Below are positions 11,443-22,451 of a stretch of 64,000 nucleotides of DNA, one piece after another. Source of the DNA: Heterotrichella gracilis. Its lineage: Eukaryota; Sar; Xanthophyceae; Tribonematales; Xanthonemataceae. Numbering within the stretch: position 1 is the first letter of the stretch; every line of letters starts with the position of its first letter. A model generated the notes under the pieces. That model was not told where the DNA came from. It searched no databases and was given only the letters and a program-made list of their open reading frames with translations. The stretch is from NCBI GenBank assembly GCA_032358255.1, contig JAULBX010003888.1:1-64000 (forward strand), written 5' to 3'. The translations under genes and the position numbers were made by a program.

Positions 11443-12643
11443 GATTATTCCCTGTACTTGGGGAATTGGTCCCATACCTCTGTCCCTTGGCACATTGAAT
11501 GTGCTGGCGACATAGCCATAAGTAGGACATATCAGTGTTACAAAGACTGTTCAGTCCACTGTGACACCAACGTGTCCAGTTCGGTTGGCGTGCACTTATA
11601 TAACATGCCACTGGCCAGGGTTTAGCCGTGCTAGACCTGTACAATGACTCGCATCTGGTGCACGATCATCGGATCCATTCCGCCGTGTACTGTTACACGT
11701 TGGAATGTGAGCTCAGCTGGGCAAAGGCTGGCGTTTGGGAATGGAAGTAATGGAAACAGCAAATGATGGGGATTTTTACAAACCCTAAATATAGGGTGAC
11801 TTGGGGACAGTTCACCTAGCTGCAGCAGGTTCAACCGCAATGATGTCGCGCTCTGCACAAGGAGACTTGAAACCAGTGGAAAACGACAACATTTGTTCTT
11901 TCGTCGCTGCCACATACATTCACCAGGCCGTATAAAAGCCGTGGCGCCATATGCATATGCATGCCTTATCCCAGTGCTGCCGAGTATTTCTGTGGACGTA
12001 TCTGTGGCGACGTCCGTGGACCTGCTTGAATGAAGATAATTGATATTGTTACTAGTGTGTATGGTTCCATGCTTACTAACATGGACTATGATCAGAGGGC
12101 TAAAAGGTTGACGAAAAGGTTGGTGCATGCATGCATGCATACTCTCCGTGAGCTATTGCGCTCCAGCACTACGCCAGCACACCGACTCCCAGCCGTAAAA
12201 GACACGGAAATCTTACGGAAGTTTCTGTTGAATGGAGATTGCAAGACGGTGCGGCTGGACAGCGGACTGCCCGCGAGTTTTCAGCCCCTCAGGTCGACAG
12301 AATTTCCGTACGCATGCATGGCGGTGTGACAGGTTGCTGTCACGAACTCGCCCGCCCGCGTAAGAACCCTCCAGCTCTGACGGGGCGCAGGTATACGTAT
12401 ACGTAGGTCACTGCATCATGGGTGTCAGCTGAAAGACGTTGCGGTGACGCACAAGCACGTCAAAGGCCTCTACAAGGTCGCACCGCTAGTGTCAGTAGGC
12501 ATTCATTTGATAAATAATTATAGCCAGATACCTACCAAGCAGGAATCTTTCTAGGACCAGCTACTCTAATCCTTCTTCTTTTCCAGCAGCCTGTGAGGCA
12601 TACTATGGCAGCAGCCACCCACTGATCCAACCACTGACCTCGC

Positions 12644-12664
12644 CATGGTTCTCGCCCCCAAAGT
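12644..12664 (+). repeat. Echo of the protease start codon region
   Basis: CCATGGTTCTCGCCCCCAA here parallels the true start at 12705-12722 (CATGGTTCTGGCATCCAAAG). Between them is TTTAGGG-type sequence. The frame from the upstream ATG stops almost at once, so 12706 is the better start. Confidence 0.75.
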
Positions 12665-12705
12665 TTAGGGTTTAGGATCTTAAATTTAGGGTTCAGGGAC
12701 TCGCC

Positions 12706-15700
12706 ATGGTTCTGGCATCCAAAGTGGCGTTGTACCTACTTACTGCAGCTGTCCTTCAGCGGTGTTTCTACGTGGTGCATGGTCCTTTATTCAGCCATGA
12801 CCCTAGCTACACCAGCAACCACCAGGATAGCAAGGCCAAGGTTGCTGCATGGATAGCACAGCTCAAGGTGAGGCAGAATGACCCTAAACCCTAAACCCTA
12901 AGCTGTGACCCTAGCTACACCGGCAGGCACCAGAAAAGCAAGGCCAAGGTTGCTGCATGGATAGCGCAGCCCAAGGTGAGGCACCACCGCCATCACCCTA
13001 TAGCATTTAGCTAAACCCTGAACGCTATACCCTAAACCCTAATTCTACGTGGTGACCCTCTCTACACCAGCACCCAACTGGCAAACCACTGCTGCTTGTG
13101 TGGCAATTACCTGGTCCTGAATCTCAGACAATTGATCCAAACAGGAGCATGGGTCATGTGGAGTGATCTTGAAGCTTTGCTGCAACTTGATCGATCCGGT
13201 TGGATTCAACAGTTGCTGAGAGGTTGTGGCTGGCTTGCAGGATGAAGGGAGGCAAGGGTACCTGGATTGGGCAAAGGCAAACGGGAGAAGCTTCATCAAT
13301 ACGCAGGTGAGGGGGTACATTTCAGTGCCTAGCTTGGTCTACGATAGTGCATCTCGATTAACAACATAGGGCGGCATGATCATGTGTCGAGATGAGCGTG
13401 CATGCGCTCTGGCCATACCCATGCAAAGCCAAGCACTGTCCGCCTGAACGCATGAGGGAATGCCGGAGTAGTTAGCCACCCTACGACACAGGAGTTCCTT
13501 TGCTTATAGGTTGCGGTGTCTGTTGAAATGGCCGTAAATCACTGGGGTTGCATGCATGCAGGATGAGAACAACCGGCTGAGTCTGTTCCAGGAATCTCTC
13601 GACTACATCCTGCAGCTCAACGCACAGGCGGACGCGTGGGTGGTGCGTGGAAAACCCTACAAACCCTACAAACCCTAAAACCTAACCCCTAAAACCTAAA
13701 GTACATCTTGCTGCTCAATGCACAGGCAGACTTGTGGGTGGCTCGTGGAAAACCCAAAACCCCAAAACCCTAAAATACTTATTGCACAGGCAGGCTCTTG
13801 GTATAGGGATAGTTGAACTCCCATAACTTGCAATGACAAAACAGCTCTGCTCAATTGGCTGCCATATGCGCAGGCGGGGGTTACCATTTTTTCAGACTGG
13901 ACCCCTGAGGAAAAGGCATCCCTGGGAGGCGCGCTGCCTGAGGAACCGGAAGTTTCGCAGCGCCGACGCACACTGGGGACAGGTGCGCAGGGTTTAGGGT
14001 TCAGGATTTAGGGTTGGGGTTCAGGGTTCAGGGGTGTAGGGTGTAGGGTGTAGGGTGTAGGGTTCAGGTTAAGGGGTTCAGTGGACACCTGTGTGCAACC
14101 ACGGGGCATGAACTCCCTGAGAATCCTCTTCCTAGCAATTAATCACCCAGATGCTCAGAGACAGAGCGCATAAATACCCAAGTTCATTTGTAGATTCCTT
14201 TTTCATTATCCTGCATCGTATGTGCATGCAGGTAATCGCAAGCCCAGACCTACCCCGCTGCCTGGGACTGGCGCCCCAGCGGCATAGTCACACCCGTCCG
14301 CAACTGCGGCAACTGCGGCAACTGCTGGGCGTTTGCTTCTGCGGGGTCTGTGGAATCCCTGATCGCGCTCAAATCAGGGGGGTTGGTTGACACCTCTGAA
14401 CAGGAGCTGACCAGCTGCGCAATTAGCAATGGCTGCAACGGTGCGACAATCAGCACAGGTNNNNNNNNNNNNNNNNNNNNNNNNNNNNNNNNNNNNNNNN
14501 NNNNNNNNNNNNNNNNNNNNNNNNNNNNNNNNNNNNNNNNNNNNNNNNNNNNNNNNNNNNTGTGTTGAAATCTGGGGGGTTTGAATTAAGATTGGTGGTG
14601 CTTGTGCGGGGTCTGTGGAATCCCTGATTGCGCTCAAGTCCGGGGGGGTGGTTGACACCTCTGAACAGGAGCTGACCAGCTGCGCAATTAGCAATGGCTG
14701 CAGCGGGGCGACAATCAGTACAGGTAGGGTTTGGCCGCGTCATTATTTTAACTCAAACTCGTGGTGTCATGCGTTAAATGTTGGGTGTGTTTTAGGTTGG
14801 TAATGATTGGTGCTGCCGGAATGTGGGTTCCCTAATACCTCTGAAGACTAGGGTTTAGGTTTTAGGGTTTTGCGCTTTCTGAGCACGATCACTGACCAGC
14901 TGTGCAATGAGCAATGGCATCAATCAGCACAGGTAGCTACCGTTTAGGGTTTAGGGTTTAAGTGCTACCGTTGCCTAGGCAACCATATGGGCTAGGGAGG
15001 AAGTGGCCAATCAATGGCTTCAATGACTGCCCATGACCTTACCCAAACAAAAAATCCACCTTCATGCACATGACAAGCATCACACTGCCAACATGATGTT
15101 CATCATACCGGGATGATGTTCATGGCACATAATGTCAGATTCCGAAAATGTGCCCCTCCCTGCCGCAGGATTCAAATACTTCCGGGATAAGGGGGTCACC
15201 GATGAGGCCATCAACCCCTACACCCACACCAATGTTGCCAATCAATGGCTTCAATGGCTGGCTCATGGCCATATAGAAAACAAACCATTTCACGCCAATC
15301 ACTTGCCAATCACACCGAGGGATGGTTATCAAAGATGTCATTTTTCTGAAAATGTGCCCTCCTCGCCGCAGGCTTCAAATACTTCCGGGATAAAGGGGTC
15401 ACCAATGAGGCCACCTACCCCTACACCCGGACCAGCGACAACTGCAATGCCACCCTAGCCAGCGCCCCACCCAACACATACATCCTTGATTATGCCCTCA
15501 CATATGGCGAGGGGACCCTCCCCGCTGCAGTCTCTGAAGTCCCCTCAGTGGTATATTTCGTGCTCAGCAACGACTTTTACTACTATGTTTCGGGGGTTTT
15601 CAGCAGCCAGCAGTGTGTGAATGTCAGCAAGGGGGGGCACGCGCTGGTGGTGGTGGGGTGGGATGTGAATGCCACCACGGGGGTGCAATACTGGATTGTG

Positions 15701-15979
15701 AAAAACAGCTGGGGGACCGGGTGGGGACAAGGGGGATTTGCGCATGTCGTGAGGGGGCAGGGCCTGTGCGATTTCGCAGATTTTGTGTACAAGCCAAAAT
15801 ACAGATCCCCCCTGCCGCCGCCATCCCCGCCGCCATCCCCACCCAGCCCCGACCCCCCACCGCCCAGCCCCCCACCGTGGCCACCCTCCCCCAAACCACC
15901 CAGCCGCCCACCACCATCACCACGCCCGCCATCTACTAAACCACCCTCCCCTAAGCCTCCCTCAACACCGCTTGTGTAA
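12706..15979 (+). CDS. Papain-family (C1A-like) cysteine protease with Pro/Ser-rich tail
   Basis: Predicted 413-residue secretory or vacuolar cysteine protease. Exons: 12706-12867, 13241-13306, 13562-13642, 13874-13982, 14243-14458, 15372-15979 (414 codons with stop). A hydrophobic leader opens the protein. The propeptide has an ERFNIN-like helix (ENNRLSLFQESLDYILQLNA) and a DWTPEEK segment. The mature domain starts near AAWDWRPSGIVTPV. Catalytic Cys lies in CGNCGNCWAFA (about C167), His in GGHALVVVGW (about H301), Asn in KNSWGTGWG (about N323). Odd: the glutamine that normally forms the oxyanion hole (QGxCGSCW) is replaced by Cys (about C161). The C-terminus is a roughly 65-residue PPSPP-type tail like those of algal wall glycoproteins. 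The acceptor at 14242 (CGCAAG) is weak; the intron after exon 5 contains an assembly gap. Confidence 0.85.
14461..14560. other. Assembly gap (100 N)
   Basis: Exactly 100 undetermined bases begin right after the GT donor of protease exon 5. The size is probably a placeholder. The sequence on the right (14602-14724) is nearly identical to the end of exon 5 on the left, so the gap sits inside a duplicated segment that may have confused assembly. Confidence 0.99.
14600..15371 (+). repeat. Protease intron 5: echoes of exon 5 tail and exon 6 head
   Basis: 14602-14724 is a near-identical copy of the last ~120 bases of exon 5 with its donor. A third, decayed copy is at about 14870-14935. On the acceptor side, 15140-15240 copies the exon 6 head (FKYFRDKGVTDEA versus FKYFRDKGVTNEA) before the true acceptor at 15371. 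Confidence 0.85.
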
Positions 15980-17344
15980 ACTGACCCAATCCTGATTTTG
16001 TAGAGCGTATCCATAAACCCTATAGGGTTTACGTCTCGTTGAGAAACTTTAAGTTTGACTTAGTTCATCTCGCAGGGTGCATTCATTTACTGAAGCTGAC
16101 AGCCTTTTATCCAGCACCCTGATCACTGACTCAAATTATACAGTAGACCTTAGTCTTGGCCCCCACCATGCACTGGCATGCCCATATCTCCAATCACTGC
16201 ATTGCCCTCCTTCGTGAATTGTCTCAATTAAGGCTCAAGAGCACCTGCACACAGAGTGTGTGTACTACTTCCCTGCTTCAGCAACGACATAAATGCACTT
16301 GAAGCACTTGCACTTGATCCATTCAATGATTAGCAGTGATCCTGTAAGTGCAGGTATTTGCTGCACTTGTGCCATATGCCATACGTTCACTTGCAACTTT
16401 GCCATCCGATGGAGTACACTTACAAAGCCGCTTAGTAAGGGCCCCCGGGGTAATAGGATGCCTAGGCTAATAGGATGCAATGGGCCAAATGGCCATAGCC
16501 GGCGACTGAAGCCCAGTGCCTCCACGCACTGCCTGGCCATTGTCAATAACATGCCATTGGCTGAAATTTAAAGTCACTTTGTGCCACGTGCCAAAGATCG
16601 ATCAATCGGGTGCACCATTTGACACGCGAACTGTGATCACTCAAGTCAATTGTCACTTGAGGTCGCATTGATGATCGGTTGACTTGCTGTTTCCAAGATT
16701 GAGACATTGGATGTTACAGGCATAGCCCAAGCGCTCGGCGCCACAAAGCTATGGCCATTAATGGTCCCCAAATGGATCATCCATAATAATAATAATCATT
16801 GTTATTATTACGCGCATACCAGCCACAAAAGCCAGATGGATGCAAGCCCAAATTGGCATATGCCATGGTAATGGCTGCAGCAATGTCATAGGTGTACAAT
16901 TACAGCTGTCCACTATCCTGACATAGATGCAACATGCAGGTCGGATGCTGCCCGCTGATTCCTGACAGTGCATCACAATTGTGAAAACCCAGCTAGGGTC
17001 CAGCAGCTGGTGACAATCATGGTAACAAAGCTGAACTTGATGAAACAGGCGTTTAACGTTATAACTTATGTCTGTGCTGCTGAGCAATTTTGTTCTGGCG
17101 AAACCCACCCCACCAACGCACACCACACCAACCACACGCCCCCGCGGTGCCCTACCCCCCTTCTCCTACACAATGCACACACCCCTGTCTCAAGATCGTT
17201 AAGCACCCTCGCCCCCTCTTACATTCCCCAGGGCCACCCTCCACCCCATTCACTGCATACCCTCTCCTCCACCCCCAACACACACACACACACACACTCA
17301 CACAACCCATTCCCTGCACACGCGTTCCCCCTTTCTTCATTCTG
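15980..17344. other. Convergent intergenic region
   Basis: Lies between the protease stop and the methyltransferase stop, so it holds two 3' ends. A short AAACCCTATAGGGTTT palindrome is at about 16015-16030, and an AATAATAATAATCATTGTTATTATTA stem-like tract near 16783-16810. A (CA)n run is at about 17278-17308. No gene is recognised. Confidence 0.5.
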
Positions 17345-20300
17345 TTATTGCACATCCTTGGCCACCGCCAGCTTGGCATCCCACAGCACCATCTTCTTGT
17401 AGGCCCGGTAGGCGGTGGCAAGCTGCTGGGGATGGGGGAGGGTCCCGGGGCCTGTCTTGCGGAGGGTTGGGGATGCAAACACCACACACCGCTCGAGCTC
17501 CTCCTGGGGTAGGGCCTGCAGGGGGGGAGTGGTATTTTTGAAGGGAGTTGTAGATTTTTGCAGGGTTTGGGTAGGGTTTGGATGGTGTAAAGGTGTAGGG
17601 TTTTGTATGCCCGATAGCGGTGGCGGGTGGGGATGAGGAAGGGATGTGCTGGAGCCAGAACAGCGTAAGCAGCAAGGGTAGCTCATACTAGGCCTACTAG
17701 GATCCCAGCGCCGCAGTCCCAAACAAACGGTGGCAACAGTCCCCTTGGGGTCGCGACGGGTACATTATTATTCTATTATATTCAATGGCAACAGAGTAAG
17801 TGTAATGCACCAGTGGCAACAAGCCATATAAAAGCCATTTCCTAAGAGTAATAAGATCATGAATAGTCCCATCTTCTAATCCTTGCGTTTCCCCCCCTCA
17901 CCTTGCTGTAATATGCCCCCAGGTCATTCCACAGGTATGGCGATGGTTCCTCCGGGTCCTCATTCTCAGCCAGGAGGGTCAAATCATCAAGCAGGGGTGA
18001 CATTTCATCCAGCATTTGGCCGCACCGCACCCACATGGCCTTTTGTAAATGGCGCCAGGGCTGGTGCTTGGCTAGGGTGGCGAACGCCGCCATGAGGCGG
18101 CCATCCACTCGACTGCCCGCCACCATCTGCAGGGCACATATATGAAAATAACTTAAGTCCCAATAAATTCTGATGTATTCTACAAATTTGACTAAAATAT
18201 ACAAAATGATAATATATAATAAAAATGGGATAGTCATCATTGCATCACACTACCCCGCCCCCACCCCCCAACCACACATATGCAACATGCCACCCAGCCT
18301 TTTCCTTTCATTGTCTTCCCCCCAAGAAACCCTGAATTCCTCACCCACACCCTAAACACCTTCCTCATCTTGACCCTTTCCCCCTGCCCACCTACCTTGA
18401 TCTTGGCCTGATCCCTGGCCTCAGTGCTCTCGGGATCAGCGCCTGTGGGAGCTGGGGCCTCAGCTTCCCCCGCCATGCGCGCCTGATTGTACAGCTCATT
18501 AACCTCTGCCTCGCTCATGCCCTGTGCGTGAAAAACTGGTTTTGAAGAATTAATGTGCATATGCTTTTAAACACACACTGAAAAACTGCATACACAAACG
18601 ACATTTAAAAACTGCAATAAATGCAACAGAACAGACTTATTTAGGTAATTTATTTTATACACAAAATACATTCGAAACACCATTCCCACCCACCCACCTT
18701 CACAGGGAAATTCTGCTTGTGCCACGCTAGCATGTGGTCCATGTCAGAAAACAGGACCACGTCATCGTGGGGGTTGCGGGGGGCCACAAACCCATGGGGT
18801 GGGGTATTGACACATACCACCCAACTCAACTCCACACCCTCATACCCGCACCTCACACTCCTCCCACCCCAACGCATGCCCGTACCCGCCACCCTACCCC
18901 GAAAACGGCCATAATTCACACACATACCTTCACGAGGAAGTTCTGCCGGTGCCACGCTCGCATGTGATCCATGTCCGAGAACAGGACCACGCCATCGTGG
19001 GGGTTGCGGGGGGCACAAACCCATGGGGTGGGGTACGGACACGCACCGCCCAACTGAACTCCACACGCTCGTACCCGCACCTCACACCACCACACCCACC
19101 CACACCTTCCACATGCCCACACACACACTTGTAGCCACCACCAAAGCACGCTTAACCACACACCCACCTTCACAGGGAAATTCTGCCGGTGCCATGCCAG
19201 CATGTGGTCCATGTCTGAAAACAGGACCACGTCGTCGTGGGGGTTTCGGGGGGGCACAAACCCGTAGTACAGGAAGAAATCGTCGTTTGATCGCTGGCCA
19301 TATGACAGGAAGATCTCGCTGAGGCTGTCTATGGGTTTGGTAGTGCTGACCACCATCTGCCACTCCCCGGTGGAGGACTCGTCTGGACGCAGGAGCTTCC
19401 ACCTGTGGCGGTGGGAGGGTTTTCAGGGTTTAGAGTTTTCGGAGGGAGACTTGTCTGGTGTAGGAAATTCCACCTGTGGTGGCTGGAGTTAATGTGTAGC
19501 CGTAAGACACAGGTACTGGTTGTCTATAGGCTTGGTAGTGCTGACCACCATCTGCCATTCCCCGGTGGAGGACTCGTCTGGACGCAGGAGCTTCCACCTG
19601 TGGCGGTGGGAGGGTTTTCAGGGTTTAGGGTTTCCAGCGGGAGATTTGCCTGGCTGTGGGAGGTTCCAACAGTGGAGGTTGGGTTCTCTAGGGTTTAGGG
19701 TCCAAAGGTGGTGAGGGCTTGTGCCTACACCATAGTTGAACACTACAAACCCACCCATTGAATTCCCAGATTAACCAATTCCCAGACTTACTTGACGCTG
19801 TCCCCTGCTTCGTATGGGTCCCCCAGTCTCAGCGGGGCCTGGTCGCAGCAATGGTTGAGCATATTCACCAGGTGTACATGCATGCCCACCCCCCAAATAT
19901 AGCCCATTGAAGCCCCAACCGATCCCAACACAACTCTGACTCAATCCCAGCCCATTTCCTGGCGCCTTACTTGACGTTGTCCACTGCTTCGTAAGGGTCC
20001 CCCAGCCTCAGTTGCGCCTGGTCGCAGCAGTGGTTGAGCATATCCACCAGGGGAACCAGCATGCGCACACCCATGCCCCCCTCCTCAGCAGGGGTGCCAA
20101 AGGATCGAGAGTGGACCACCTGGGAAACGGGGAGGAAATGGGACGGGGGGTGGTGTGGTTCAGCAAGCATGAGAACCCTTGGTGACTGGAGTAAAGAACC
20201 CTGGCATGCAGGCTACCTACCGGATTGCGTGTGCATGCGTGTGCCCCAGGGGGACTGGAATAGTCCTATTCTAGTCCCCCTGGTGTCCCCAACTTGAACC

Positions 20301-22451
20301 CACCCTTTTTGAGAATTAACACCCCCCACACGTACCGACATGGCCCACTCAAACTCCCAGGGGGACTGTATCAGTCCTATTCTAGTCCCCCTGGTGTCCC
20401 CAACTTGAACCCACCCTTTTTTTACATTAACACCCACCACACGTACCGACATGGCCCACTCAAACTCCCAGGGAGACTGTAACAGTCCTATTCTAGTCCC
20501 CCTGGTGTCCCCAACTTGGAACCCACCCTTTTCGAAAATCAACACCCCCCCCACGTACCGACATGGCCCACTCAAACTCCCGTTTGCTGGCGCCCGCCAT
20601 CGCCTCGGCACTCAGCTGCTGATACCCGTCTGAAACCAGCCAGAAATACTCGTCCAGCCGCTGTGCCATGTCCCCATACTCGATCATCTTGATGTCCTCC
20701 CAGGAGAATGTCATGAGTGGCATGGGCAGCTGGTGGTCTTGGGGCAGGACCTGGGGGGTTGCGAAGTGGGTGATTTGTGAAGGGGGACAGGGGGACGGAC
20801 GGCGCAAAAGGGAGTTGAGATCGCGCGATGCGGTAATGTGATTGGATTTTCATGTATCGCGATTCTTGAAGAAAGTTAGTGCTTCCCTTCATTTGAACAT
20901 CTGCAAGGCTGTCCACTCACCTGCATGTACGGCTAGTATGGCCACTCCTCCCCCTTGGCCCGCTCCCTCAGTATCTTGCATGCAACTTGCTCAACCCAGG
21001 GCACCCAACCCTAAACCCTAGACCCAACCTTGCGAGGCCCTCCCTACCCTAAAACAAACCCTAACCTAGCCATTATCTCACCTGCATGTATGGATAGTAA
21101 GGCGACTCCTCCCCCTTGGCCCGCTCCCTCAGTATCTTGCAGGCCAGCCGCTCCCCCCAGGGCGCACCCTCGTACACCAGCCCCTTTGATTCATCGTCAT
21201 CCGCATAGTCGGTGATGGCCACATTGAGGGGGATGGTCAGCAGCAGTTGATTGGCTGCGGCATTCTGTAGGGAGGGGGGGAGCAGTGCAGGCTTAGAGGT
21301 TTAGGTTTTGCAGCGAACACGAGTAGGGTTTGTGACCGTGCTCATGATGTAGGGTTTAGGGTCAGGTGTTTAGAGTTGATTCCTCGCCATCGGCATAGTT
21401 GGCGATGGGACACGTTGAGAGGGATAGTCAGCAGCTGTTGATTGGCTGCGGCATTCTGCAGGGGGGGAGAACAGTGCAGGGGTTAGAAGTGTAGGGTTTG
21501 CGGCAATTGCGAGTAGGGTTTTGTATTGATGCTCAATGATGATGTAGGGTGTAGGGTTATGTGGTTAGGGTTGGTTCCTCGTCATCCGCATAGTCAGTGA
21601 TGGCAACGTTGAGGGGGATAGTCAGCAGCTGTTGATTGGCTGCGGTGTCCCACAAGGGGTAAACATTGTAGAGGGTTTGGTCCAGGGCCGGTTAAGGGTT
21701 TTGTGGCAGTCTTCTGCCCAGATTACTTCCACACCCACCAATCCGCACTAGGGTTTTCACCCACACCTGTCAACCCTAGCCTAGGGTTCTCACCTTGACC
21801 GTCATCATGCCCCTCCCGCCAGAATCATCCTGGTACATGGCCAGGCCAGCAAAGGGCTCCAGCCCAGTCACACCTGGAAAGAAGAGCATTTCATGATGGG
21901 TTGACCACCGCCGCATGTACACACCAGTGGCTGGCGCGCGTATGCACAGGGTCGCGAGTAATAAGATGAATTACCAAGCAGCTCGATTTAAGTTCAATTT
22001 CTTTTCTTTTCTTTTCTTCCGTGACACAAGTGCCCACATGCCATGCACCTGCAGCATTGCGATCATCCCCCCGTTCTTCTCAACTGACCCCACCTTGCAC
22101 CATCAAGGAAAGTGAGGAACTTCTGCCCCTGATGCAGCCATAACTAAATCATAATGAAACCCTAAAAAAAAACCCTAAAAAACCCACTTTGCACGATGAG
22201 CAAGGTGAGAGACTTCTAGGTCCGATGCAGCCGCAACTAAATTGAAACCCTAACAAAACCCATTGAAACCCTTTAAACCCTAACAAAACTCTAGTGCTCC
22301 CACCTTGCACCATGAGCCAAGTGAGGAACTCCTGCGTCTTGCCGTTGGGGTCGATGGTGTCCTCGTCTTCAGCTTCCACCTCCAGTGTAGTGCCTGCACT
22401 GCTGCTGCGGGTGCGCCACATAGGCCTGGCCCCACGTGGCAGTTGCGCCCC
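17345..22451 (-). CDS. SET-domain lysine methyltransferase, Rubisco LSMT-like (5' end unresolved)
   Basis: Predicted plastid or cytosolic protein-lysine N-methyltransferase. Exons in transcript order: 22304-22451, 21794-21873, 21082-21264, 20559-20750, 19971-20119, 19168-19402, 18396-18521, 17902-18126, 17345-17515 (503 codons with stop). The recognised protein runs from a basic, Ser-rich, transit-like stretch (RPMWRTRSSSAGTT) through TQEFLTWLMVQG and a split SET domain (SET core LVPLVDMLNHCC and FLSYGQRSNDDFFLYYGFV) to a C-terminal Rubisco-substrate-binding-like helical domain (YLWNDLGAYYSK, LATAYRAYKKM). Those two SET motifs correspond to the SAM-binding DxxNH and YGxxSNxxLLxxYGFV of the family. 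The first exon must lie upstream in 22452-23010 but no phase-0 donor could be chosen. The substrate is unknown. Confidence 0.82.
18690..19030 (-). repeat. Two echoes of the LSMT-like exon 6 tail
   Basis: The tail of exon 6 (GFVPPRNPHDDVVLFSDMDH...) is repeated downstream on the minus strand at about 18919-19028 and 18698-18795. The farther copy keeps an open frame and mostly synonymous changes. The nearer one has a one-base frame change in a C run. Each ends with a GTGxG donor-like sequence. Confidence 0.85.
19520..19870 (-). repeat. Echoes flanking LSMT-like intron 5
   Basis: About 19530-19630 copies the head of exon 6 with its acceptor (minus strand; plus-strand core ACCACCATCTGCCATTCCCC). 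About 19795-19862 copies the tail of exon 5 with its donor (plus-strand core GACGCTGTCCCCTGCTTCGT). The true edges are at 19402 and 19971. Confidence 0.8.
20245..20560 (-). repeat. Tandem array (~110 bp period) at the LSMT-like exon 4 donor
   Basis: Three units start near 20251, 20361 and 20471. Each holds GGGGACTG...AGTCCTATTCTAGTCCCCCTGGTGTCCCC and, in two cases, a copy of the exon 4 tail and donor (plus strand ACGTACCGACATGGCCCACT). The last unit abuts the functional donor at 20559. High similarity between units indicates a recent origin. Confidence 0.88.
20915..21660 (-). repeat. Echoes of the LSMT-like exon 3 tail and head
   Basis: About 20921-21005 copies the exon 3 tail (plus strand CTCACCTGCATGTACGGCTA). 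About 21375-21463 and 21570-21650 copy the exon 3 head with acceptor (plus strand TTGATTGGCTGCGGCATTCTG). The functional exon is 21082-21264. TTTAGGG-type tracts separate the copies. Confidence 0.8.

Larger units (their letters stand above)
10894..12705. other. Intergenic region between PhoD and the protease gene
   Basis: AATAAA at 11038-11043 is a possible PhoD polyadenylation signal. A perfect 38-base palindrome lies at 11405-11442. Open frames at 11631-12140 (-) and 12030-12329 (+) match no family I know and overlap each other. At 12644-12664 a copy of the downstream gene's start is present. TTTAGGG tracts occur near 12665-12700. Confidence 0.5.

Noticed and set aside
11631-12329. Overlapping open frames before the protease gene (169 codons minus, 99 codons plus)
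   Set aside because: No motif, mutual overlap, and codon use unlike the neighbouring exons.
14602-14724. Second exon 5 copy as an additional coding exon of the protease
   Set aside because: It starts within the exon without an acceptor and lacks the catalytic Cys segment; including it would duplicate the SVESLIALKSGG region.
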